Shown in pieces: positions 1-12,360 of a DNA stretch of 64,000 bases. Below the pieces are notes generated by a model, which saw only the letters and a list, made by a program, of their open reading frames with translations, searched no databases and was not told the DNA's origin. The stretch spans positions 23,428,351 to 23,492,350 of the forward strand of contig NC_135218.1 of assembly GCF_052324685.1 (NCBI RefSeq), given 5' to 3'. Within the stretch, counting starts at the first letter, position 1. Each line of letters starts with the position of its first letter. The DNA is from Brachyhypopomus gauderio (Eukaryota > Chordata > Actinopteri > Gymnotiformes > Hypopomidae). The translations under genes and the position numbers were made by a program.

Positions 1-234
1 ATAAATGTAATCCAACAGCATTTGTGTTGACTAATTTGTGTTCTGGGTGACTACTGAATAATACACTTCTTTCAAATGGCCGGATATAAAGAGCTCCGAA
101 TATAGCCGTCTAGATCGGAGTCCGGGCGCGTGATCTTGGTGTTTCTATAAAACATATTCCTTTAATTTCGCTATATTAAGCACCATATAACTTGGGCACA
201 TGGCTTCACTTAGCCGGAGTTCATCTGGTTAAAT

Positions 235-330
235 CAGTGTTTCTCAACCTTTTTTCAGTTGTGGCACCCTTTATATGCATGCAAAATTTTAAGGCACCCC
301 AGTTTACAATGCGTTAAAAACGCAGGCTTT
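235..330 (+). mobile_element. hAT-like transposon terminus (solo end)
   Basis: The sequence starts with CAGTGTTTCTCAACC and runs into a stretch mentioning TGGCACCC, which is the usual look of one family of hAT-type inverted ends in vertebrates. No matching inverted end was found in the next 3 kb, so this is either a broken copy or its partner has decayed. It may also be the outer shell into which the foldback element downstream inserted. Family assignment is from memory. Confidence 0.4.
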
Positions 331-380
331 GGGGGGGGGGGGTGGAGACGTAAGTTGTTGACGGGGGGGGGGGGGGGGGT
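330..380 (+). repeat. Two long G-runs
   Basis: Two uninterrupted G tracts of about 12 and 17 bases lie 20 bases apart. They could form a G-quadruplex, and are also places where assembly length may be unreliable. Confidence 0.8.
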
Positions 381-484
381 GTGAACGTAAAATCACAATC
401 TATCGATCGCGGGTGGTTGGCGCCAGAGCGAACTAGTAACTCATTGAATCATAGATATAGATCAGATAAACAAGATTTTTTTTT

Positions 485-2850
485 CGGATGTGAGATATCG
501 GAAGTGTGCCGTGAGAGCGTGTGAAAACGGTCAAATGCGTGTGTCTCATGCTCAATGCGTGAGCGTTGGTAACCCTGAAAACATACTCTCTGCAACCATC
601 TCCCGGCCAACATAACACAAAAAAAGTGATTATTAAGACAGAGAGAAGATAAATGTGACTTACAGTCAGTGGGAAACTTATGGTGTGATTTTTGTTTCAA
701 TAGTTCCACAAAAGCAAAAGTAAATCCAAGAGCAGAAAGTAAATGTTATGAATGCAAAACAGAAAAAAATATATCAAAAGTATATATTTTTTATATAATT
801 GGTTATTTGAAACTTATTTTCGTTTGCATTTTGACAAGTTTTTGGTTCCATTGTTTTTGTTTTTTTGGATTTTCCCAGTAAGGTCTTTTGCTTCTGGAAT
901 CTCTCTTTGCTTCTGCTTCGTTTTTTGCTTCTAACTTTTGGAACACATTTCACGTGTGGGAGGGTCTTAGATGAAGGCGTTCCTCTGCAATCTCCATTGG
1001 TCACTGATTCCGGACTGACACAGAGCTCTGAGACCGCCTCTGGGACCAAGCCACGCCCACCCCACCAGCTTCCCAGCATGTAAACTAAGTTTTACCATAA
1101 AAGTTTATACAAAGGTTATAATTAATTGCTAAATTGTCTGTAGATATTGCAAATGTATAATAACTACATTAAGCATGCTCACCAGCACGAGCTTTTTAAA
1201 ATTTTAGTGAACTGGATGGAGAGAACATTGATGTGTGGAAGAAATATGAGTATTTGCAATATCTGGTATGGCGACGGACGGGGGGTGGGGGGCAGCTGGT
1301 GTACGAGAGGTGATGCCAAATATTGTAAAATCCATAATAGTAAAAAATACCAAAATTAAAGCCAAATACCAAAATTAAAGCAATACTGAAAAGTGGCCAC
1401 CCTATATACAACCAGCTTTGTTCACTCACAGTTTTTCAGTGAAGAGAAGTGAACAAAAGAAGTGAACAATATTCATTGAACCATTGAACATAGAGATACT
1501 AAACATAATACATGTCAGACATGACATTCAGACACTGTCCGACTCAGAGATAAAAACAAAAAGATTTTAACTTGGAGGGGTGGGAGTAAGAAGAGTAGTC
1601 CATTGAAACGCAGAGTGCGGATTAGTTTCCTTCTCACTTTAGACCCGCGGGGACGCTAGCGAATGATCCAGGAGGAGCGAGTAACTAGTCGCTACTATTG
1701 TGAATGTAGCAAAACGGTGACAGAAGCTACAGCAGCGATTAAATTAAAAATAATTTAAAGGCTAGCTTTAAACACGCTCTTCCCTGTTGACTTCTCTCAC
1801 GGTAATGTCGCGCTGAAAAATATTGACCTGTCTTGTCAATATATGGAGCCAGATCCGTAAACGCGAGCCGCTTTCGCCATTCCAGATGGCTCAGTCAAAA
1901 CCATTACATCTTAATGAACCAATAAATAACATCAGCGGCAAAAATGAGTGTAAAAAATACCAGGGTTCATCATTTAGAACTACAAAAAAATCTTGTTTCT
2001 TATTTTACTATCTACCTATTTTTCATAAGAGTTTGTTTTACCGCAAAATATGAAAACTTCAAAACGGCGAATTTCGCCGCAAGTTGACAGATTTTCATGC
2101 CTGCATCCAGTTCACTAAAATTTTAAAAAGCTCGCGCTGGTGAAGTGTGCTAAATATTAACTGCCATGCTTAATGTAGTTATTATACAGTGTACATTTGC
2201 AATATCTACAGACCATTTACCAATTAATTATAACCTTTGTATAAACTTTAATGGTAAAACTTAGTTTACATGCTACTGTGAAACAGAACCACCGCGTTCC
2301 GCCATGTTTGAAAACGCTGGGAAGCTGGTGGGGTGGGCGTGGCTTGGTCCCAGAGCTCTGTGTCAGTCCGGAATCAGTGACCAATGGAGATTGCAGAGGA
2401 ACGCCTTCATCTAAGACCCTCCCTCACGTGAAATGTGTTCCAAAAGTTAGAAGCAAAAAACGAAGCAGAAGCAAAGAGAGATTCCAGAAGCAAAAGACCT
2501 TACTGGGAAAATCCAAAAAAACAAAAACAATGGAACCAAAAACTTGTCAAAATGCAAACGAAAATAAGTTTCAAATAACCAATTATATAAAAAATATATA
2601 CTTTTGATATATTTTTTTCTGTTTTGCATTCATAACATTTACTTTCTGCTCTTGGATTTACTTTTGCTTTTGTGGAACTATTGAAACAAAAATCACTCCA
2701 TAGAAACTGCGTAATGGCTCTTTGTCAGCGTAATCACGTGCTGACCTTGGTCATATGCAGGTCATATGCACGCTTTGAGCGTGAGAATCACGCATATTTA
2801 GTGATTTCACACGCTCTCACGCCACACATGGAATTTCTCACGCTTGAATA
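485..2850. mobile_element. Long-armed foldback (inverted-repeat) element
   Basis: About 730 bp at 485-1219 reappear as an inverted copy at 2098-2850, around an 880-bp spacer. The arms share long near-identical stretches, for example the coding-like block at 752-934 and its mirror at 2447-2629, and differ by scattered substitutions and small indels. Neither arm holds a convincing protein; the matching open frames are mirror images of the same AT-rich DNA. Exact ends and target duplication were not resolved. It could be a non-autonomous DNA transposon with long inverted ends, or two copies of one element inserted head to head. Confidence 0.75.
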
Positions 2851-2946
2851 TTATTATTAATTTATTTTTTAAATAATCTAATCGCCGCACACCGCAGCAT
2901 ATTCCAAAGAAACGCTGGGTTAAATGACCGTTCTCATCAGCACGTC

Positions 2947-4486
2947 TACAGTCCCTGACATAAGTTCTGTCGCTTATCCATGTTGTGGAAACTTATAACC
3001 TGACTTTAAATTCATCGATTGGTTTTAGAAATGACTCAAATGAAAGCTGAAACCCTCCCAAATGAGATTTCATTTACGAAAATAAATTTGCTTTACTGCA
3101 GAAATATTGATCATTTAATGAACAGAGAAAGGTCAGATTTTGGCAAGACAAAAGTTGTCGCCCACAGAAAGTAAGGTGAAAATCAAACTAATAATTCACT
3201 TCATATGCAAATATATGTTTCATAACACTGGTGAATGACGTTGTGGTGCTATTAGAGCCATATTTAATATTTTGTGTGACTTCCACGAGCTTGAAGGACC
3301 GCATCAGGAAGTCATCAGGAATAGCAAAGAATGCAGTCTTACATGCCTCCCAGAGTTCATCAAGATTCTTTGGTTTTGTCTTCCAAGTTTCCTCTTTCAC
3401 CATACCCCAAACATGCTCAATGATGTTAATGTCTGGTGACTGGGCTGGCCAGTCCTGGAGCACCTTGATCATCTTCGCCTTGAGGAACTTTGATTTAGAG
3501 ATGGATCTATGAGATGGAGCACCATCCTCCTGCAAAATTTGACCCATTTTATGATTGGGAATGTAAGATGTAGCTAATACTTCTTGATATTTTAGGCTAT
3601 TGATATTGCCTTCCACCTTGTAAATGTTTCGCACACCCCCATACTGAATGTAACCCCAGACCATGATCTTTCCACCACCAAACTTGACTGTTTTCTGGGT
3701 GAATCTTGGAGCCATACGGGCTCCAGTAGGTCTCCTGCACCATTTGCAGCAGCTGTGGTGTAATTCAACTGAAGATTCATCTGAGAAATCCACCTTCTGC
3801 CACTTCTCCAGTGCCCATCCGTTTAGCGGGCTGTGGGCCTTTTGTTTAGTGCTGGCTTCTGGGCACTGATTCGACCATGGAGGCCATTTTGAGACAGAAT
3901 CCTACAAACTGTTCTAGTTGACACAGGGACTTGAGGTGACCAGGCCTGGTGGAGCTCTGCTGCAGTGGAAGAGGGACTGGCTTTGGGTTTTCTAACCAAC
4001 AAACGTTCCTCCCGAGCAGTTGTCTTGTGGTCTGCCGGACCTGGGCTTGTCAAAAACATCTCCAGTCTCTTCAAATCTTTTTTTAATTCTTTGTACTTGA
4101 CGCTGATACACATTAAAGGTGCCAGCCACCTCTGCAGTGGATTTGGTCTTCAGCGTCTTGATAATCAAGGCTTTGGTCACAGGATGGATTTTTGGCATGT
4201 TGTCAAATGTCAAGTTGTTGCAGTGCAAGTGAAGGTCTGGAGTGCTGGAGTTCTTTTTATACACACCCACTAATTAACCAATCAATTAGTGAGCACAGGT
4301 GAGCTGTAAATGATCAATATTTCTGCAGTAAAGCAAATTTATTTTCGTGAATGAAATCTCATTTGGGAGGGTTTCAGCTTTCATATGAGTCATTTCTAAA
4401 ACCAATCGATGAATTTAAAGTCAGGTTATAAGCTTTTGTTTCCACAACATGGATAAGCGACAGAATTTATGTCAGGGGCATGTTAA
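2947..4486 (-). mobile_element. Tc1/mariner transposon with ~200-bp inverted ends
   Basis: Inverted ends of roughly 200 bp (beginning CCCTGACATAAG on the left and mirrored before 4478) bracket a transposase read on the minus strand. TA dinucleotides lie next to both termini (2947-2948 and about 4484-4485), as expected for Tc1 insertion. Length of about 1.5 kb is normal for the group. The coding region is broken, so this copy is not expected to move by itself. Confidence 0.9.
3188..4270 (-). pseudogene. Tc1 transposase, frameshifted
   Basis: Three overlapping reading frames together cover a Tc1 transposase. The first (ending near 3992) carries the DNA-binding helix-turn-helix region and the RSGRP linker. 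A frameshift just after RSGRP moves the frame to the AREERLLVRKP segment, and a second near 3840 moves it again. The third part, 3188 to about 3850, holds the catalytic domain with all three acidic residues in place: FSDES, QEDGAPSH and IEHVW. Two frameshifts make it a pseudogene. Confidence 0.88.
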
Positions 4487-4867
4487 TTACCTTTCTCATT
4501 AACATGCCTAAATTAATAAAGGTTGCATGAAGCACAAAATATCATATAATGATTACTGAGCATGTAAAGTGCACAGTGGGGTAGAATCTTTCTTCAACAG
4601 CTTTCTAATTGACTTAACTGTGTATACATCATTAATTTCTAATTAGCTTCTAGTACACAAATGCCTTCCCATCAATGTTGAAAATTATTTAAATGACCTT
4701 AAATCTAGTTATTTATATCACATTAAGTCATATCATTAGTTTCTGCTCTTTAACCACAGCATTGATATACTTGTATAAAATAATGGCAAAGCAACTTACC
4801 AACCTTACATATTACTCTTGAAAGAGGTCACTGCAACCTTCACAGATTAAAGAATTTCCCTCTAGAT

Positions 4868-5013
4868 CATCGGCGCAGATGGAAATTCTGAAGTGAGGGG
4901 GACCAAGCTGTACAATATATACGTTTATGCTTGTAGATGCTAGATTTCGGATGGGGTCAATATAAATCTGGAGGGGACATGTCCCCCCCGTCCCCAGTGC
5001 CATCTGCGCCCCT
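4868..5013. mobile_element. Short hAT-like MITE
   Basis: The right end reads CCATCTGCGCCCCTG and the left end CATCGGCGCAGATGG, which are near inverted matches. Flanking bases CCTCTAGA and CCTCTGGG resemble a decayed 8-bp target duplication. The interior has C and G runs and no gene. Confidence 0.45.
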
Positions 5014-5052
5014 GCCTCTGGGATCAATAAAGTATTAATCTATCTATATCTA
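5014..5052 (+). mobile_element. LINE 3' tail
   Basis: GGATCAATAAAGTATTAATC followed by imperfect TCTA repeats is the typical 3' end of fish L2/Rex-type retrotransposons. The body of the element is not recognisable; the MITE just upstream may have interrupted it. Confidence 0.5.
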
Positions 5053-6596
5053 ATGATGCATCATATACAAAACGGCACACAAACTCGAAAACTTTTTATT
5101 TGTACTTACAACTTTCCACAAGGGGGTGCACAAACACACGCAGTAGCTGGCAGTAATATAATCTCAGCCTTATCTGAAATACAGGCTGCAATAGTGCGAT
5201 CCCAACTCTACCCCAATCTCCGAAAAATCTCAATAGCCGCTTAATTGGTTGGTTTTGCACTTTATTTGAACGTGTCTGGCACAGTCATACTGTTTGCGTC
5301 TTTTAACGATCAAACTCTGAAATATAACTTTTGTCATTAATACATATTAGAGTGCAACACATCCTGATATCTGACCTCCAGATCTCAAGGGCACGAGCTT
5401 CATCTAAGTGTCAAGAGGGCAAACGGTACGTACCCACTTGCTGGACCACGTTGAGCCGTACATCACTGGCAGGTTTGGTCTAAACGCCACTTCTCTAGAA
5501 GGATGGACGCACAACGTTGTCGCGGGACATTACAGAGGATTGTGGCTATCGACTGTAGCTGAGAATAATGTGTGTGAGTAAAAGGAACAGCGCCGGTGCC
5601 AGTCACATGAGATTGGCGCTGATAACGTGAAACTAGTTATGAGAACGAGGAAATGGTGAATTCACATAAAAGCCGATGCGGTTACATGCTGTGGTTTGCT
5701 AATGTTAGGGTCCCAGCAAGGAGATCGTAAGATAGGTTTACTGTAAAACAGCTAGAATAAATGAAGAGCACACCAAGATCTTCGGTGTTTTGTCCCAAAG
5801 TTGCTTCTGTATTTATTAAACATCAATCAACAAATAAGACATCAGCAAATTCTTCCAGTCGCAATGTAGACTTGATATAGTATAAACAATGCAAATACAA
5901 TTCTATTCATACAAGTAATAACCACTCATACATAACATTGCATTCACCCCTAAATAACATTAATACTAATACTGTCAAAATATCACATTTGCATGTTTAC
6001 CCAAAACTTACTAACTTAAAAAAATTCACTATATCATATTCATATAAACATTTATTCATATAGCCAACTATTCATTGTGTATTTCAAATAAACCATTCAA
6101 TAAAAGTATAAATATATTTCTATGCATATCGATACTCATTTAATCATATATTATACATTTAAACCAGTATATCCTTAATGCCAACAAAACTCCCATTTCT
6201 TTAAAGCTGTATTAACTTATTAAACCTGCTACATTGTAATAGATCAGTCTCTTGAAACAGAGTGTGTTATCTTTCAGTGCTAGGCTAACTGTTAGCCACA
6301 ATAATCAATATGCCCATTAGGTAGTCAGCTAACGTCTCCAGAAGACCTCAGCTGCCGCCACAACTAACTAGACCTTCATCAACTTTACCTCGGTCATCTC
6401 ACCTACTGCTTTAAGAGTCAAAGTTACGGAATGAGATTTCTGTCTTTTATGAGAGAGCGCAAAGAGACGTTTCGGAAACGGGCAATAACCCCAAACACGC
6501 ATCTGAAACACACAATTCTTGTTTCTCTGCTCTTGCTGTTTTTGCTCGGTTTTCTTGATTTTGCGTGTTCTTTATGTCTGACCTGATCTATTTAAC
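5053..6596. other. Gene-free stretch
   Basis: About 1.5 kb, AT-rich from 5,800 on. No exon with supported splice sites, no structured repeat and no recognisable RNA gene were seen. Confidence 0.5.
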
Positions 6597-6789
6597 CAAG
6601 GGTGTCCAAACTGCGGCCCGAGTTCCAGTTTTCATTGGCAGCAAATTCTGAAAATACTATTGAATATGACCCGCACAAGAAGATTGAGCTTCAACACTAG
6701 AAAGAGCCAGTCATGGAAACGGTGCTTCTCCACTAAACTAAATCTAAATATCAAATGAATGTAGAAGATTTCAAACACGGTGGAAAATA

Positions 6790-7132
6790 AATAAACGGAA
6801 AGTGTGTCTGTTTAATTTGCAATGAAGCTGTCGCTGTGATGAAAGTATAAATGTTCGTTGTCATTATGAGACCAAACATCAGTTCTACACATCTACACCA
6901 GTCCCGAACGAACACAGAAACTAGCAAATGGCAGCTAGCCTGCAAGATCAACAACAGTTATTTACGTACTAACAAAATACAGGAAAACCCCACAACAGCA
7001 AGTTATGAAGTCGCTAAACGTATAGCCCAGCACGGCAAACCGATCTCTGACGGTGATTTCATAAAGCAGTGCCTCATCAAAGTCACAGAAGAAATAATGT
7101 GCCCGGGAAAAGTGCAGGATTTCAGAACGTGA
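6790..7132 (+). pseudogene. hAT transposase N-terminal fragment (BED finger)
   Basis: One frame gives CLICNEAVAVMKV and the next frame continues with NVRCHYETKH, together the C-x2-C ... H-x4-H pattern of a BED zinc finger, broken by a stop and frameshift near 6849. It continues in frame as ASYEVAKRIAQHGKP and FIKQCLIKV, which match the segment after the BED finger in hAT transposases and in GTF2IRD2- or ZBED-like host proteins. The catalytic domain is absent. This is a fossil, not a functional gene. Confidence 0.7.
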
Positions 7133-7141
7133 GCTTGGCAG

Positions 7142-7304
7142 CATTTTATATTTCACCAGAAGATGGCAGTAGACTCCAAAATGCTATTTTATATTTCACC
7201 AGAAGATGGCAGTGTATACTATACTATACTATACTATACTGGCAGGTGGCAAAATGCCAGTCTGAATGGTTGGACATCCCTCCCTGTCCCCAGAATGCCA
7301 GTCT
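7142..7304 (+). repeat. Local tandem duplications and TATAC microsatellite
   Basis: TTATATTTCACCAGAAGATG occurs twice about 44 bp apart, a (TATAC)n run follows at 7215-7240, and AATGCCAGTCTGAATGG occurs twice at about 7252 and 7295. The CCAGAAGATGGCAG core resembles a CTCF-type motif, but this is only a visual match. Confidence 0.7.
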
Positions 7305-7374
7305 GAATGGATGGCCCCACACATGTTCACCTCACCAAATCTGGCCCTCACTGCAAAAAGTTTGGACACCCCTG

Positions 7375-8087
7375 AATAATAGATAGCACTCTCAGATAAT
7401 AGACGGCAATCTCACGCCATAAAAAGTGAAAATAATAAGGATCCACGCCATAGAACAATCTGTTGGCGTCGCTCATTAAATGTTTGACGGGTCATATCAG
7501 TTTTCAATTAATAATATAAATGTACAATTGCAGTAAATAAACTAAAACATAAACTTGCGGTCACATACTTGAGTGCACCACACTTATCCCGTCTCTAAAA
7601 TAAAGCAACGATTAATTTGTGTTCATGTCAGCTCATGGGTCCTCTCCTCTAATTGATATAGATTATCATTATTGGTCTAGGTGTGATTGATTTCCGCCAC
7701 AGACGTATGATCTCATGATGCTGACACACATGCAGTTGTCTCTGGTTACGGTCATGTCTCCACATCGCTCCGCAGTGCTTTAAACACATACAAATGCGCG
7801 AACCTTTATAAAGCATAGTCTTGGTTCATGGCTGTCAATTATAGTATAATTTCATCTTAGTCTGGACGACACTACAATACGGGCCGGATATTTAAGTGAC
7901 ACTTTATTCATCTTGATTGTAGTTTGCTTCCCTAGACCACTGATGAACTATATGATGTCTGGCATTCCAATACCATGTCTCAAATCTCAGCACTCTGGAT
8001 TTTATACCCTGTCTTACTCAGTTACCCTTCACCACGCCACAAAATGGTGCAGTTCAAAAACACACTTCTGCCATAAGGTTTAGTACA
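7375..8087. other. Gene-free stretch downstream of htr2a
   Basis: No coding exon or repeat structure recognised. It is the far 3' flank of htr2a. Confidence 0.5.
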
Positions 8088-8093
8088 TTTATT
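8088..8093 (-). terminator. Candidate polyadenylation signal of htr2a
   Basis: AATAAA on the minus strand, about 285 bp after the htr2a stop codon. It is the first canonical hexamer I noticed downstream. Confidence 0.5.
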
Positions 8094-8376
8094 TAAACAT
8101 ACATTTGAACATTGCACATACATTTTTATATAACTATACAGCATTCATATTATAACAACTGGCTCCCAGAGTATCAAACAAAAGAGTTTATGAGACTCTT
8201 TTAAATCCTGCAACATTAGAGTTCCTTTGGTGTTGATTGCTCAACACAAAGCATGTCTGAACGCACCAGGAATCGTTTCATCCTTCACGTCTTTGCTTCG
8301 AGATCGCTTCCACTAAAAAGGGTGATTACAATGCCCTGCCGATTGTGTCTGTAGAAGAGAAGCAACCATTCTGATG

Positions 8377-9761
8377 TTACACATAACTCACCCTGTCGTC
8401 CGTATCCCCCATAGTTGGTGTGTATGGGAATCCCGGCTGGTTCGTTCTGGGGGAGGTGGACGTGTTCCCCTCTGCAGGGCATCTCAGCGAGGTGGCCTGT
8501 CCTTGCAGAGGGATCTTGGTGGAGCTGAAGGCCAGGGGAGGGATGGTGTTGACCAGGATGGCCTGCAGGGGCTTGCGTTCCTCCTGGTAGCGACAGCGCA
8601 GGTAACGTGCGAACGCGGCGCGGTATGTCTTGTTGAAGAGCGTGTAGACCAGCGGGTTGACGGCGGACGAGAGGTAGCCCACCCACACGAACACGTTGAG
8701 CAGGCCGTCCATGAGCGCCGGGTCGCACGAAGAGGTTCCGCACACCACCGCCATGACGTTGGTGATGAAGAACGGGCACCACATGGCCACAAACAGGAAG
8801 AAGACGACACCCAGAACCTTGGAGGCCTTCTGCTCGTTCCCGATAGCCTGCGCGGCACGCCGGCCAAACGACCTGGAGACGGCGGGCGCCACGGTGACCA
8901 CGGCGTCAGGGCAGAGCGAGCTCCGGGTGAAGAGGCGCTCGGAGGAGAAGGAACTCCGGGGCAGGAAGTCCAGCATGGAGAGCCACTTCGGACGTGACAC
9001 CAGCTGGTCCAGGCAGAACGTGGCCTGCTGCCGCAGCCTGCCGATGGTCAGAAAGTAGGTGACCAGCATGATGACCAGCGGGACGAAGAACGCCACGAAG
9101 GAGCCCACCAGGATGAAGCTGTCATCTGTCAGCTGACAGCTGCAGCCCCGGAACACCTTCGAGTGGTTGTGGAGGCCAAGGACAGGAACCGGCATGGAGA
9201 TACCTGGAGAAACCCAGAGACGGAGTGAGAAATGGGACAATAAACGCCTTGGTGACAGTATGTAAAAACATCGAAGGCCCGCAGGAACCCAAATGAGTTT
9301 TGGTCCAGCAGAGGGCGCTTTACCAAAGTCTTACTATGTGTACTGTGAAGTGGACCAGCACAAAGGCTAAGAGGAGGAGAGGAGCAAGCCAGGAACCGTG
9401 TCTGTGCTCACCTACAGAGATGGTCCATGCCGCTGTGATCTTGAGCCGGGTTCGGGCGCAGGAGTTGGTGCGGCTGTGCTGGATGGGGTTACGGATGCCA
9501 ATGTAGCGGTCCAGGGAGATGGCACACAGGTGCATGATGGAGGCCGTGGAGAACAGCACGTCCAGGAAAATCCAGATTGGGCACAGAGTGTTGGGGAAGG
9601 GCCAGGTGTAATCTGCAAGAGCGGACTGTAGCTCAGATCCCAGCAGACAGATTTGATTAACGGTTAGCACATTAAAGCAATATTCCAGTGCTTTCAATCA
9701 CTATTTTGTGAAACCTAAGGTATGACAGAGCAAAATGCCCCTTTCCAAGAAGCACACATTG

Positions 9762-9797
<36 letters not shown>

Positions 9798-12360
9798 AAA
9801 ACAGAATGTAATCATTCTCTAAAGCAGCCCATATGAGTTTTGGTCCAGCAGAGGGCGCTTTACCAAAGTATTGCGCCTTTCGATATTATGTTGAGAGTGT
9901 AGGAAGAGTTAGTTAGATCAGCGCACGTGAATTCACAATCAAAAAGTGGATGTTTTCCCCCAGTATTGTATTGAATCTTTTAGTTCAAGTTGCAACTGTT
10001 TGGATTATTCTTCCTAGTGAAATGGAAGAACCAGCATTCCGCCGTGTACGTTTAATGACATTTTTAGCAGTAAAAATTGGTTTTGTTTTCCTTAATAAGG
10101 GGTAATCGTAATTGCCAGATGGCTCTAACAGTGACTGCGGGTCTTTATCTGATTCTCATATCTGTTTTCGTTTGTGAATGAATGATGACATTATTTAGAT
10201 GATAATGTTTCATGAGTATTCATTTTAAATTGGAACTCTTGAGATGCACGTGACTGGACTTACAAGATGTTTATTTGTTCGTTGTATTAGATCAGTGCAA
10301 GCTGTTTTTTTATTTATTTTTATTATTAGATGAGTGGAAGGAATGTAGCACTTCCTTTTTCAGAATTTAAATTAAAAGCAAATAAAGAACGTATTTGTTT
10401 ACAAGCAGCAATCACGCCTCCAGAAACCGACTGGGCTGTAATCAGGCTAATACCCAAACACTGCTGCTGCGTGGTTCTGTTTTGTCAGGGCATATTACAT
10501 CGCAGGTGCACGGTGTCCGAGGATGTGAAATATGTAACATGGCTTCTTCTCGGCTACCCCTAGAGATGGCTCATTATCTGATATGAGGTTGGGTTTCCTT
10601 CTGACAACACAAGCACAAAGGATTATGGCACTACACCTCTTAATAGAAAACGGACGCGTTTGGATAGGGGAACCCAAGTGAGTCTCTTTCCCTCTTTGAA
10701 CTGCGAAGATGAGGCGTCGAGGGAGACTGGCTGTGAAGACGTGACTGAGGAGGGTCAAATTTAGAGCACAGCTATCGAGCTCATTACAGCCCTCGAGTGA
10801 CTGAGTGGAGTCGGAACCGGCAGCTCCACCGTGAGCGCGTCCACGTGTCCGCGCGTGCGAGCGTGGCAGACAAGCGCGTGGGTTTCAGAACAATGTTTAT
10901 GACAGGTAAGGAACAAAACAGGAGATCCGTGACAGCAAATTAGTATGAAATGTTTCGTTTTGTGTTGTGACCTCTTGACCCCAGGTGCTGAAGTTTAATA
11001 TCACTTATCTTTAGCTTAAGGCCCACAACTATAATGCCACTACAGAAACTCACAAACGCACCCAAAGGTACTTGATTAATAACTTCTCCAGACGCCAGGG
11101 CAAATTCCTCAGTAGGTCACTTCACCACATTTCACAACTTAAAGGAGCAGCTTTCCTCTCAGCTTATTCAGAACACCAAACCAGAAGTGACAGTCTACTT
11201 TCCTTCCTTTGGCTTTCAGAACACCGAGGAACATCGTTACATCTTAATTAATCCGACATCAAAGTGAACGAGGGAGACGTGTGTGAGAGCAGTCCGCCCT
11301 CGCGAGATCGCGGCCAGGCGAACTCCATACACTTCATCCATGCAACCAAATCTTCCACAAAGACGCAACGTTATTCCTTTCACTAAAAGCTGGTTTTGGT
11401 GAGAAGACAGGTCAGTTTGAACAGCTGAGGCTGCTCTGACGCGTGGGACATTTCTGAGAGACAAACCTCGAGAGTGTCCCACTCTCCAGTGAATCTGAAG
11501 CTGAGAGTCACTTCAAACACATCCATGTGCTCTTCTTTGAACGAACACACCTTTAAATGTTTGTGCCTCCTGCTTTGTCTGGGTAAACAAGACGGGCACC
11601 GTATGTCTAAATTTGATTACTGAGTTAAAAAAAAAACTAAAACACGTTTATTAAAATATTGATAAAGCCTGAAAGAATGTTAGATATTGACGAAATGTCG
11701 GTCACAGCTTAGTCTGCAGGTGACGTGTGACTTTTTTGTCTTAGTTAATTGTTTTATTAATGTTCGATCCTTTTTTTCTGCAGGTCTACCTCACCCACAC
11801 TTTCTACACCTCTCACACGAACACACGTTATTTTACACACTCCCTCCACATGTACACACTTCTAGCAGAACACAGTTGTCAGAACTGACCTGTCTGTCAA
11901 TATGAAACTCTTAAATGTGAACCAGGCACTGCACCTATATATGTTTTTATCCTAATCCTGAACAGAACTTCCTTAACTCACTGTAAAGGATGGTGACCAT
12001 GGCGACGGGCATGACCAGGAGGCCCAGAAGCATGTCCGTTATGGCCAGCGACATCAGGAAGTAGTTTGTGGCGTTCTGCAGTTTCCTCTCCAGACTCACT
12101 GCCATGATGACCAGGATGTTCCCCGTCACCGTGACGACGATGGCCAGCAGGATCAGCAGTGCCACCCAGTTCTTGTGCACGGGACCGTCGGTCACACAGA
12201 GCGACGCGTTTGTGCCCTCAGCGCCACTGCAGTTCACCGAGCCATCCAGGACCGCATTACCCAGAACCCTCGTAGCCACGAGGTCAGCGCCTGAGGTGCT
12301 GACATATTCATCTGAAGCTGTGGGTGATTTGAAGTCACTGGCGCTTCGGTCCAGAGACAT
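8377..12360 (-). CDS. htr2a: 5-hydroxytryptamine receptor 2A
   Basis: Gq-coupled serotonin receptor of the plasma membrane. Three coding exons: 12360-11982, 9612-9412 and 9203-8377. Junction phases agree and give 468 residues (human 471). Transmembrane helices 1 and 2 lie near residues 66-90 and 100-124. Amine-binding Asp is D144 in helix 3, DRY is 161-163, helix 6 has [12 protein letters not shown], helix 7 has NPLVY, and the C-terminus SYV is a class I PDZ ligand. The third loop ([13 protein letters not shown]) and ILVNTIP match 2A rather than 2B or 2C. The N-terminus has two possible N-glycosylation sites, NCS and NAS. The start chosen is the ATG at 12360 with A at -3; the open frame runs upstream but without another ATG in the part examined. 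Non-coding 5' exons were not located. The neighbours match human order. Confidence 0.95.
9293..9329 (+). promoter_or_regulatory. Duplicated 37-bp block with CTCF-like core, copy 1
   Basis: Lies in htr2a intron 2. The block is identical to the one at 9833-9869. Its core CCAGCAGAGGGCGC (9305-9318) is a close visual match to the vertebrate CTCF consensus. Binding is inferred only. Confidence 0.45.
9763..9796 (+). repeat. (CA)n microsatellite
   Basis: About 17 CA units in htr2a intron 1, between the two copies of the 37-bp block. Confidence 0.95.
9833..9869 (+). promoter_or_regulatory. Duplicated 37-bp block with CTCF-like core, copy 2
   Basis: Lies in htr2a intron 1, in the same orientation as copy 1 and on the other side of coding exon 2. 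The CTCF-like core is at 9845-9858. Confidence 0.45.

Larger units (their letters stand above)
6597..7374 (+). mobile_element. Decayed hAT element with BED-finger transposase remnant
   Basis: The left end CAAGGGTGTCCAAACT and the right end, mirrored as CAGGGGTGTCCAAACT, form short inverted termini of hAT type. An 8-bp target duplication is not preserved. Between them lie remnants of a hAT transposase amino-terminus, described separately, and local tandem duplications. At 780 bp most of the transposase is missing. Confidence 0.7.

Noticed and set aside
8377-12360. htr2b as the identity of the serotonin receptor
   Set aside because: The SYV end resembles 2B, but the third loop, the ILVNTIP segment and the neighbouring genes fit 2A.
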